From positions 248,001-312,000 of the forward strand of contig NZ_CP133268.1 in NCBI RefSeq assembly GCF_030915385.1: a stretch of 64,000 nucleotides of DNA, given 5' to 3'. Positions 39,729 through 47,755 of the stretch are shown here, one piece after another. The DNA is from Neobacillus sp. PS3-12. GTDB taxonomy: Bacteria; Bacillota; Bacilli; Bacillales; Cytobacillaceae. The notes below the pieces were generated by a model. That model made no database searches, had not been told where the DNA came from, and was given only the letters and a program-made list of their open reading frames with translations. Numbering within the stretch: position 1 is the stretch's first letter; the number at the start of each line of letters is the position of its first letter. A program made the translations under genes and the position numbers.

Positions 39729-39742
39729 ACTGACCGGTCAGT
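39729..39742. promoter_or_regulatory. TetR-type operator palindrome
   Basis: ACTGACCGGTCAGT is a perfect 14-bp palindrome 45 bp before the acyl-CoA dehydrogenase start. TetR-family fatty-acid or phenylacetate regulators (FadR/PaaR-like) bind such TGACCGGTCA sites. No TetR gene is in the window. Confidence 0.6.
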
Positions 39743-39805
39743 CAGTTTATAACAGGTACAGAAGATAACCTCTAGGTATTTTGACAAAATGGAAGCCTTC
39801 TATTG

Positions 39806-39990
39806 TTAGCATAGGTATCCGCCAAAGACCTGAACCGCTTCTATCGTCACTTCCATGGCGATATCCCCGGCAAACAGTTTGGGCATCGCGGAAAAGGCCT
39901 GTAAACAATGTTTTCTGACCCATTTTTTCTTGAAGGAGACAGGCTACACATCCTGAATCCCATCTATATCCCCGTGCCATGAAGCTTTTA
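39806..39990 (-). pseudogene. Acyl-CoA dehydrogenase remnant
   Basis: Two short frames match the C-terminal third of the family: ASWHGDIDG near 39985-39960 and FSAMPKLFAGDIAMEVTIEA continuing VQVFGGYLC then stop at 39806. This parallels [20 protein letters not shown] of the intact gene at 38.5-39.7 kb. Frames are broken and both ends are lost. Another piece of the same family lies at 32.5 kb. Confidence 0.75.
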
Positions 39991-40020
39991 AGTCCTTGCT
40001 TGCATTATTTGATGATTACA

Positions 40021-40854
40021 TCAAGGAATAAGTACACTCCTTTTCTTTAAACCTAGCATCTCTCTAGCTTCCTTTGGTGTGGCGATTTCTCGTCCCAGTG
40101 TGTTGGATAAGTCTACTATTCTCTTTACAAATTGAGCGTTGGTTTTAGCTAACTCACCCTTACGATAATAAATACTATCCTCCATCCCTATGCGCACATG
40201 TCCCCCAAGTAAAATGGACATGGTGTTGATGGCTAATTGATTCTTACTCGCCCCAATGGCTGACCAAATGGAACTTTCTGGAATACTCTCCTTGAGAAAC
40301 ATGAGATTTTTAGCTGTAGCGGGCATCCCACCCTTTATACCTAGTACAAATTGAAAAAAATATGGTGGTTTAATTAATTCTTTTTTTGCAACATCTAAGG
40401 CATTGTGAATCATCCCAATATCAAACACTTCAATTTCCGGTTTTACTTGATATTCCTGCATTTTACTGGCCAATCTCTCTAGCATTTGAGGAGAGTTCTC
40501 AAATACCGCAGATCCAAAGTTCATGGAACCTGCATCGTATGAAGCAAGCTCAGGGCTTAGTTCACACACCCGGATCCGATCCTCTTCATGAAGATCCAGT
40601 CCTCCTGCCGTAGTTAAATTGAGAATGATATCGCATTTGTCTTGTATTCGTTTGACTACTTCACGATAGGTATTTAAATCCAGGGTTGGGTTTCCTTCTT
40701 TATCCCTCACATGTATATGAGCGATAGCTGCCCCTGCTTGCCACGCTTCATATACAGAGTCTGCAATTTCTTCTGGAGTTATCGGTACATAAGGAGTATG
40801 CTCGCGGCTAGTAAAAGCCCCTGTTGTAGCAACAGAAATAATTAATTTTTCCAA
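40021..40854 (-). CDS. Beta-keto acid cleavage enzyme (BKACE, DUF849)
   Basis: The 277-residue product starts at TTG with GGTGGG upstream. Motifs of the DUF849/Kce TIM-barrel family: AHIHVRDKEG (zinc histidines, about 46-48), YDAGSMNFGS, EIEVFDIGM, and GGHVRIGMEDSIYYRKGE (zinc Glu). These enzymes convert a beta-keto acid plus acetyl-CoA into acetoacetate plus a CoA thioester. It follows the ketone carboxylase, CoA ligase and thiolase genes, so its substrate is probably the beta-keto acid formed there. Decayed transporter DNA overlaps its start. Confidence 0.9.
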   Translation of the reverse strand: MEKLIISVATTGAFTSREHTPYVPITPEEIADSVYEAWQAGAAIAHIHVRDKEGNPTLDLNTYREVVKRIQDKCDIILNLTTAGGLDLHEEDRIRVCELSPELASYDAGSMNFGSAVFENSPQMLERLASKMQEYQVKPEIEVFDIGMIHNALDVAKKELIKPPYFFQFVLGIKGGMPATAKNLMFLKESIPESSIWSAIGASKNQLAINTMSILLGGHVRIGMEDSIYYRKGELAKTNAQFVKRIVDLSNTLGREIATPKEAREMLGLKKRSVLIP

Positions 40855-41045
40855 AACAATCCCACCTTGTTATTATTGTTGATGTTTAAAAAACGAAGGT
40901 ATGGCCCGTCCATAGAAGATACTGCAGGTCCATTGAGATAAAGGATGATCCCACCAATAATTGGACCAATTATCGAGTTAGCCTTCCCTAAAGCCCAACC
41001 TACACCAGCAGAACGGACACCTGTCGGATAGATAGGCAAGGCCAT
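40842..41045 (-). pseudogene. MFS (AAHS-type) transporter remnant
   Basis: The frame reads ALPIYPTGVRSAGVGWALGK then SIIGPIIGGIILYL. This is the segment near membrane helix 11 of aromatic-acid/H+ symporters (PcaK/BenK-like: YPTRIRATGVGWALG). The rest is gone. It suggests the operon once carried its own aromatic-acid carrier. Confidence 0.7.
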
Positions 41046-41566
41046 TTAGTAAAACCTTTTAAGCTGTAACGTAGATCGTAGTGGGACACCACTACGAGGC
41101 CTCTTTTTTTCGAATGGGTTTAATAGATATACTTGCTCTCCCCCTGTATTTTCATCTACTACGATATAAAGGATTTCATGAGAATCACCATCTAGATTAT
41201 CTAGGGTCGGAATAAACAGTTTTAAAGAATAAAAGAGCAAAAGAGTAAAAGATCTTAACAATGTTTTTATTAGCTTTTTCATATCCTTTATTATTTGGTT
41301 TGCGAAGCTGACTAATTATCCCAATAAAAGCTTTGTTTCCAAGAATAATATGGATGGACAAAGCAGACATCCTACATAAGTTTGAAAAGTAGCCTCCATA
41401 GCGCCAGATGGCACCATTTTAGTATTTTTTGCAGCTAGTTCACCTGCAACTCCTCTAGTTTAATGTTTCTAAATCTAACATTAGCTTTTAATACCATTTG
41501 GACAAAAGAATCTTCTAAAGGGCTCTAAAAGTGGTGGCATGCACGTCATTAATTTTGGTATGCTTT
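41046..41566. other. Degenerate region between thiolase and BKACE genes
   Basis: About 520 bp. A 78-codon minus frame (41282-41046) has a hydrophobic start but no family match and a badly spaced ribosome site. Another minus frame near 41480-41325 reads GVAGELAAKNTKMVPSGAME without a start. Both look like decayed coding DNA; I cannot name the parent genes. Confidence 0.35.
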
Positions 41567-42807
41567 TTATTTCGATAGAATCGTAATACTGCAAACAGCT
41601 TCTTCAATACCATACAGTCCGCCACCATTTTCAGCAATTGCTAATGATGCATTTTCCACCTGTCTTGCTCCTGCTTCCCCACGAAGCTGTCCGACCAGTT
41701 CATAGACCTGCGCCAGTCCTGTTGCACCTAGGGGATGCCCTTTTGACTCCAATCCACCAGATGGATTGACAGGAATGCGACCACCTATCTTGGTATCTCC
41801 CCGAATTGCTAAGACCCCTCCTTCACCAAACTCACAAAACCCGAGATTTTCTACTTGAATAATTTCGCCCACTGCCGTAGCATCGTGAACTTCCGCAACA
41901 GATATATCTTTTGGTCCTACACGGCCCTCTCATATGCTTTTTTGGCTGCAAGACGACTAATATGGCGACCTACATCTTCCGGATTCCGCTCACTTCCTGA
42001 CTGGATCACGCTGGCAAGTACTTCCACTGCTCGATTCCTATTTAGTCCATAGCGCTTTATCGCACCTTCTGTACAGAGGATTACAGCTGATGCCCCGTCA
42101 CTCACTGGTGAACACATAGGAATTGTTAGAGGGTAAGCAATGGGTGGCGCTGCCAAAATCTCATCAATGGTAAAAGCCCTTTGATACTGGGCAAGTGAAT
42201 TATAAACGGAATGTTGATGGTTTTTAGCTGCAACAGCTGCAATTTGCTCTTGAGTAGTACCATATTTTTGCATATGGAAACGGGCAAATGCAGCATACAC
42301 ATCCATAAATGCGCTATAAGGTTCGTTAGATGTTGTTCCCACAGGCACTTCCACTCCTTGAACAAGGTTTAGGAGCGCATTCTTGTTTTCTTCAACCGTA
42401 TGAATATCCCATGCTGAATCAAAAATACCAAAGGTTTTTAGTTTATCTTTCGAGTACATTTTATCCGTTCCCACAGCCAGGGCTATCTCCCCTTCGCCAG
42501 CACGTAAAAATTGGACAGCTAAATTCAGAGCTGTACTACCGCTGGCACAAGCATTTTCGACCGTAATGATTGGAATTTCCTGAAAGCCCATGGCTCTTAG
42601 AGCAATCGGGCCCCGAATAAAATGTTGTCCCTCTAGATACCCCTGCGTCGTGTTCGAATAAAACGCTGCATGAATATCATTCAATTTACAGCCTGCATCC
42701 ACTAGCGCACCACTAATAGCTTGACGCGTAAGATCTTTTACGGTTAAACTTTGATGTCGTCCGAATGGTGTCATGCTGACACCCACAATATATACTTTTT
42801 CCGCCAC
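41567..42807 (-). pseudogene. Thiolase (SCP-x/thiolase-like group), single frameshift
   Basis: The start is GTG 42807 behind GGGAGG. The N-terminal frame has VYIVGVSMTPFGRH, the nucleophile region VENACASGSTALNLA and SPVSDGASAVILC. The C-terminal frame (41872-41567) has the HDATAVGEIIQVENLGF region, then NPSGGLESKGHPLGATGLAQ with the catalytic His, and IAENGGGLYG. One extra C near 41928 joins ERA-RVGPKDISVAEVH into about 413 residues. It lacks the final Cys loop of biosynthetic thiolases, as SCP-x-type thiolases do. It is placed to cleave the beta-ketoacyl-CoA made by the adjacent ligase. Probably functional if corrected. Confidence 0.85.
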
Positions 42808-42906
42808 GAAAACGCCTCCCAAACAAAATCTAAATATTGAAACTCCTGTACAACCAACATTCTCATCATAAAAGGGAAAAATATATTATTTTATAATTAT
42901 AAAAAT

Positions 42907-44463
42907 TCAGTTTACTTGGCGGATAAGGTTAGCCCAGAATGGTGCCCGAAGAGCCTTTTTATCAATTTTCCCATACGCGGTTACAGGGAGTGAATCCACA
43001 AACTCCACCGACTTAGGTACTTCGTATTTAGCCAGGCGGCTTTTGCAGAACTGAATGAGTTCATCTTCGTTTGGCTGGTTACTTGGATCTGCCACCACAA
43101 AGGCTTTAACCGCTTCCCCCATCTTTCGTTCCGGAACTCCAATCACCGTTGCCTGACGTATTGCTGGATGCTCGAATAAAGCCTTCTCCACCATGGTCGT
43201 GTAAATATTGAAGCCCCCACTAATTACCATATCTTTTTGACGGTCTACCATATAAATGTAACCCAACTTATCCTGGTAGGCTATGTCCCCCGTATGCAGC
43301 CAACCGTTTTTGATCGTATTGCAAGTTTCCTTTTCCATCCGCCAATACCCTTTCATCATGTGCGGCCCTCGAGTAATGATTTCTCCAACTTCTCCCTGGG
43401 GAACCTCTTTGCCTTCATCATCCACGATTTTTATCTGAGACATGATGATTGCACAGCCGCAGGAGGACAATCTTTTTTCATCGTCCTCCGCAGCCCTAAT
43501 TTGATGATCTTCCTTAGATAAAATTGTCGATTGATTGGCCACTTCCATCTGCGAATAGACCTGTATCAAAATCGGTCCCCAAGTTTCTAAAGCCTGTTTA
43601 ATCCTTGCTGGAGCCATCGGGGCTGCTCCGTATGTCAAAGTTCGAAGGCTAGACAAATCATACATATGAAGATCAGGTAAGTCCAAGAGAGCATAAATCA
43701 TAGTAGGAACAAGGAAAGTAAAAGTTATCTTTTCACGCTCCACCGTCTCACAGAACGTTTTTGGAAGAAAAACTTGCTCAAGTATATGACAACCTCCACG
43801 AAGCAAACCGGGCAAAATCATGAAACCGGCTGCATGCGGCAGTGGTGCCACATGCAGCATCACCACTCCACGTTCTATTTCAAATTCGATAATTTCACTA
43901 TACATTAAGGAAATTATTGATTTGTGGGTATGCATAACCCCCTTAGAACGACCGGTCGTTCCCCCTGTATACATAATCGCTGCCAGATCTTCATACCCAG
44001 CCACAACCTGAGGAGAATCGGGAGAGGACTTCTGGATCAAAGACTCCAAGCTGTTTTCCTCTTCACCTCTCACCGTTATCACCAGAGGTTGGATAGAAAT
44101 CTGCTGTAAGGTATTTCGCACAGAATCAAGATATTCTTTCCCGCATATCACCGCTTTGACTTCGGCATCCTCCAGACGATAAGCCACTTCCGCTTCACTC
44201 AGAAAGGTATTCATCGGGACGCGGACTGCCCCAAGTTTGGCAATAGCAAATTCACAAACAATGTATTCAATGCAGTTTTGCATCCACAAGGATATACAGT
44301 CTCCGGGCTGTATCCCTAGTTGAAAAAGGGCGTTTGCGCATCGATTGACTTCTTCCCCCAATTTCGCATATGTGATGCTTCGGCGGTAGTCTTTTACTGC
44401 AATCTTGTCTGCATACTGATTAACCGCTTTATCGAATAATTCACCAAGAGTTGTTTCAAGCAT
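42907..44463 (-). CDS. Acyl-CoA ligase (AMP-forming)
   Basis: The start is set at 44463, with GGAGGG 6 nt upstream. The 518-residue product has the P-loop IMYTGGTTGRSKGVMHTH, a YSQMEVANQ core, the GWLHTGDIAYQDKLGYIYMVDR hinge region and the C-terminal catalytic Lys in YGKIDKKALR. It activates a carboxylic acid to its CoA thioester via the adenylate. Directly downstream of a ketone carboxylase operon, it occupies the place of benzoylacetate-CoA ligase in acetophenone degraders, so a beta-keto acid substrate is likely. Confidence 0.9.
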   Translation of the reverse strand: MLETTLGELFDKAVNQYADKIAVKDYRRSITYAKLGEEVNRCANALFQLGIQPGDCISLWMQNCIEYIVCEFAIAKLGAVRVPMNTFLSEAEVAYRLEDAEVKAVICGKEYLDSVRNTLQQISIQPLVITVRGEEENSLESLIQKSSPDSPQVVAGYEDLAAIMYTGGTTGRSKGVMHTHKSIISLMYSEIIEFEIERGVVMLHVAPLPHAAGFMILPGLLRGGCHILEQVFLPKTFCETVEREKITFTFLVPTMIYALLDLPDLHMYDLSSLRTLTYGAAPMAPARIKQALETWGPILIQVYSQMEVANQSTILSKEDHQIRAAEDDEKRLSSCGCAIIMSQIKIVDDEGKEVPQGEVGEIITRGPHMMKGYWRMEKETCNTIKNGWLHTGDIAYQDKLGYIYMVDRQKDMVISGGFNIYTTMVEKALFEHPAIRQATVIGVPERKMGEAVKAFVVADPSNQPNEDELIQFCKSRLAKYEVPKSVEFVDSLPVTAYGKIDKKALRAPFWANLIRQVN

Positions 44464-44544
44464 TTTTATCCCTCCACAGCCTAATTGATATGGCGGCCTG
44501 CATTTTCCCAATATGGTTTACGCAAGACTTAAAAAGAGGTTTGA

Positions 44545-44573
44545 CCCCACGGACCATTCCACCGTGAGGGCAT
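44545..44573 (-). terminator. Intra-operon terminator/attenuator
   Basis: CCTCACGG / CCGTGGGG on the minus strand (8 bp, one G-U) is followed by TCAAACCTCTTTTT. It lies between the fifth carboxylase gene and the CoA ligase and may lower expression of the downstream genes. Confidence 0.5.
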
Positions 44574-44597
44574 TCCACCTACAACATTTATTTCCCT

Positions 44598-45502
44598 TTA
44601 ATGTGCGGCTACTTGGCGCAGTTCCTTCAAATGCTCCAGCACCATTTCCGGAATTAGCTTCTTCTGGAATAGTGCCGAATAAGAGAGCTTCAAGAGGAAG
44701 TTTAAATCCAGCCACTTTCTCATTGCTCATCCAAAACGCTTGGTTCAACCCTCCGCCAATTGCCTTCCCTTGTTGCCAATATGGAAACAAGGGGGGATTG
44801 TGCTTTCGCCGAAAAGGGTGAAATCGACATGCTCGTTTATCCCGGTCCATTGATTTGATTCTCCCGTCAAGGAAAGTCCAACAGACCACTGGTAATGACC
44901 AGCCAAATTCAGGATAGGTTGATAAAGTTCTATCGCTTCAGCCAAACCAATAGGTGGATGAACGGCCTCTTCCAGTACAATGGCGGATATGCCTGTCGTG
45001 GAGTAAGTGCGCAGATAATCCGCAAGATACATCGACGCACTGTCCACATCATCATGACTGATGGATGGATCCTCTCCAGGACGAACTATTTCGCTCATCC
45101 ATTGCAGCCATTTCTGGGGAGACCCAAGACTCAGGACCAAGGGTTTGGAATCGCGATTCACAATCGTCATCCCTTTTAACACATCAATAACAATGTTCCG
45201 CGTTACCTCTGAAGCCAGCAGTTTTTTCAAAGCAAAAGTGGGTCTCTTACCTATCCATCGCTCTACTTCCTGTGATTGAGTTTCGACCCAGGCAGCGTAG
45301 ACCTGATGCAGAGGAAAGTGGATGACATCCGATTGGAGCAACCCTTGAGCCTGACTTAAAACGGAGATTAGGGATGTAGGATCCCGCCAAAGCTCCTGCT
45401 TTCCCCGGCAAACAAACGGTTTGCATACGCGATTGAATCCAACCAAATCCTAGGTATATTCCTGTTTCCAGATTGAAACAAAGTTTGGAACTGGCTGTTC
45501 AT
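44598..45502 (-). pseudogene. Fifth (34-kDa-type) subunit of ketone carboxylase, frameshifted
   Basis: A strong AGGAGGGGG site precedes ATG 45502, which reads MNSQFQTLFQSGNRN, then IWLDSIAYANRLFAG. Successive frames continue KQELWRDPTSLISVLSQAQG, ISAIVLEEAVHPPIGLAEAI, GGGLNQAFWMSNEKVAGF, and end LIPEMVLEHLKELRQVAAH at 44598. Three one-base shifts (near 45414, 44780 and 44670-44710) give 301 residues, about 33 kDa. I do not recognise a domain with certainty; the acidic IVLEEAVHP and the barrel-like layout hint at a UROD/MetE-type fold. Position and size match Apc5, the loosely bound subunit of acetophenone carboxylase. Confidence 0.6.
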
Positions 45503-45513
45503 GTTCCCCCTCC

Positions 45514-47736
45514 TTATTTCCTTGTTACTTGCTTTAACTGAGCTTCTAATTGGGCGATTCGGACATCCTTCGGATCAGGAAGAATGACGGATTCAAGATT
45601 ATCAGAAGGCATTTTAGTATACGGCGATCCTGCATAGACCACATTGGTGTCTCCCCAGCAACCATACCATGGCAGATGGGCAGGTGGCTCGCTGGTAACC
45701 CATTGCTTTACGAATTCCTTGTAAGAAACCCCCCTCTTTTTGCGAGCTTCCTTTTCCTTTCGACGTTTCTCTTCTGTCGCTTTCTTGTCTAGTACCAAGG
45801 TCTCCGGATTATACACCACGTGATAAATGTTCTGAGCGACATAATCTGAGATCAATTCATCTTCCAAGTCCTTCATTACCAGTTGCGGATCGCGGTCCAA
45901 TACATCTCCGTAACCGCCACCGGTCCCTTGTGTAACAATGTATAGTTCTCCCTCTTTCACAGGCTCAAACTGAAGCCCACGATGGTGTGTGGTATAACTG
46001 GCTCCTTCAAACGGACGATTGTTCATAACTTCTTCCATTGTGTATTGGAATTGCTCCGGATTTTCTTCAAGGGTTTTAAACACATTTATTCCCTTCACTT
46101 TAGCAAGAGGGTACGATGGGCTACCATATCCTCCAAACAGACCGTAAACGGTTGGGTATTTGGAGCCGATAGTTGTTGCCATTAGGCCCCAGAAAGGACT
46201 GTCCTTAACAGCCACCATCATTTGATAGCCCTGACCTCCACGGAATTTCCCAAATCCTTGATTGTCTTTCACAAGCCTGCGCGAAAGGTGCATCATCGGA
46301 ACTTCTTCTTCTAAGAGCTCTTGTTCCCCTTGTTCCGCCATAGCAGCAAAGATTGGAGCGATAGCATGCTCTCCGTCCATATCCTCACGGGCTCCACCAG
46401 GCATTCCGTTTAAATCGGTTCCGATGTTCCCCACGGTCTCCCCGTTCTGGGTAATCCCCCCATAAAGGAAAGTAGCAATCATGTTGTACCAGGGTGCCAG
46501 AATCTTGGTATGACGTTCGGGCGCACTATATAGAAATTTAGTAATAGCCATTTGTGCAGCTGTAAACAACGGGAAGATCGTCATCATACCTTGAGCATTC
46601 GGTGTCTCATAGGCTGGATCAAAGATTGATTTGTGTGTCACAGAAAACTTCATTGGCGCTACCACCGCCTGATTACGAGGCATGTCCGGCCAGATGAACT
46701 GCAGGAACAATTGGGAAATCATCCCTTTAAACGCAACGTTGGTGCAATTGTTGGAGCGATTCGCAAACTCGGGCGAGGACCCACTCAAATCGAAATGAAG
46801 TTCATCCCCTTTTTTGGTCACTTCCAACTGCGTTTTGATCAAAATATTTTCCCGTAATGTCCCATCTGCTACCGCTATCGTCCGGACAGTCCCATCCTGC
46901 CACTTAGAGATTCTGCGCTTGACTTCCGATACTGTACCGTCAAGTGTTTTTCGCAGTGTGGCAACGACTGCATCTACACCAAATTCTTCAAGGGCTTCTT
47001 CAATCCGCTCCTTCATCCTTATGGCGCCGAAAAGCTTAGCCTTCATATCCTGAAGTTGAAGTTTTGGCTCTCGAACAGAGTTCTGCATAAAAGTAAGCAA
47101 ATCTTTCTTGAGCGTATAATTCTCCGCTACCTTAATCGGAGACAACATTAACCCTTCCATAAACTTAGACTCAGCAGCAGAAGGAATACCTCCTGGCTCG
47201 ACGGCACCGTTTTCACCTTCATGAACAACAGTTACTACCCAGGAAATCAATTTTCCATCATGGAAAATCGGGAGCATCATGCTGTGATCGGCATTATGAA
47301 TACCGCCATAGCGGGCATCGTTGTGCATAAAAACATCTCCAGGATTTACACCAACCGTTGGTTCATCTACCCAGTGTTTTCTGGTAAACTTTACGGCATA
47401 TTGTGCTGTGGTAGAGAAGAGCAGTACACCGCCGGAGCAGGCCAGAGACAAATCTCCACTAGCGGTATAATACCCGGTAATCAGGTCACCCCATTTGGCT
47501 CCTGGAGCCGACCCAATTTGTTCCAGCATCTCAAAGGCTTCCGTCGCAGCTGCCTGCAGCTTATTCCGGACTAAACTGATCGTGGTATTGGAAACAATAT
47601 CAATCGCTTCCTTCTCTACCTCCGTAATAGGCGCCAATCCATGGTCATGCATCATCTCCGGTTCCGGACCAAGGAAAAGCGTTGTATCCTCTAAAAACTT
47701 ATCCACTAGCTCTTTTTCACGCTGACTTTGTCCCAT
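45514..47736 (-). CDS. HyuB/AcxB-type subunit of ATP-dependent ketone carboxylase (Apc4-like)
   Basis: The start is at or near 47736 (MGQSQREKELVDKFL); a TTG at 47775 overlapping the previous gene is possible. The roughly 740-residue product is a hydantoinase-B/oxoprolinase-B family subunit: GVNPGDVFMHNDARYGGIHNAD (metal/active-site region), VVHEGENGAVEPGG, GGAREDMDGEHAIAPIFA, KFRGGQGY and TQGTGGGYGDVLDRDP. In acetone and acetophenone carboxylases this subunit carries out carboxylation of the activated ketone. The long form with the GWGD-type C-terminal tail (WYGCWGDTNVVYAGSP) resembles the carboxylases rather than 5-oxoprolinase. Confidence 0.88.
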   Translation of the reverse strand: MGQSQREKELVDKFLEDTTLFLGPEPEMMHDHGLAPITEVEKEAIDIVSNTTISLVRNKLQAAATEAFEMLEQIGSAPGAKWGDLITGYYTASGDLSLACSGGVLLFSTTAQYAVKFTRKHWVDEPTVGVNPGDVFMHNDARYGGIHNADHSMMLPIFHDGKLISWVVTVVHEGENGAVEPGGIPSAAESKFMEGLMLSPIKVAENYTLKKDLLTFMQNSVREPKLQLQDMKAKLFGAIRMKERIEEALEEFGVDAVVATLRKTLDGTVSEVKRRISKWQDGTVRTIAVADGTLRENILIKTQLEVTKKGDELHFDLSGSSPEFANRSNNCTNVAFKGMISQLFLQFIWPDMPRNQAVVAPMKFSVTHKSIFDPAYETPNAQGMMTIFPLFTAAQMAITKFLYSAPERHTKILAPWYNMIATFLYGGITQNGETVGNIGTDLNGMPGGAREDMDGEHAIAPIFAAMAEQGEQELLEEEVPMMHLSRRLVKDNQGFGKFRGGQGYQMMVAVKDSPFWGLMATTIGSKYPTVYGLFGGYGSPSYPLAKVKGINVFKTLEENPEQFQYTMEEVMNNRPFEGASYTTHHRGLQFEPVKEGELYIVTQGTGGGYGDVLDRDPQLVMKDLEDELISDYVAQNIYHVVYNPETLVLDKKATEEKRRKEKEARKKRGVSYKEFVKQWVTSEPPAHLPWYGCWGDTNVVYAGSPYTKMPSDNLESVILPDPKDVRIAQLEAQLKQVTRK

Positions 47737-47755
47737 TTTGATATCTTCACTCCCT

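Noticed and set aside
43945..43960. ACGACCGGTCGT palindrome, resembling the TetR operator
   Set aside because: It lies inside the CoA ligase coding sequence at the TTGRS codons of the P-loop, so coding constraint explains it.
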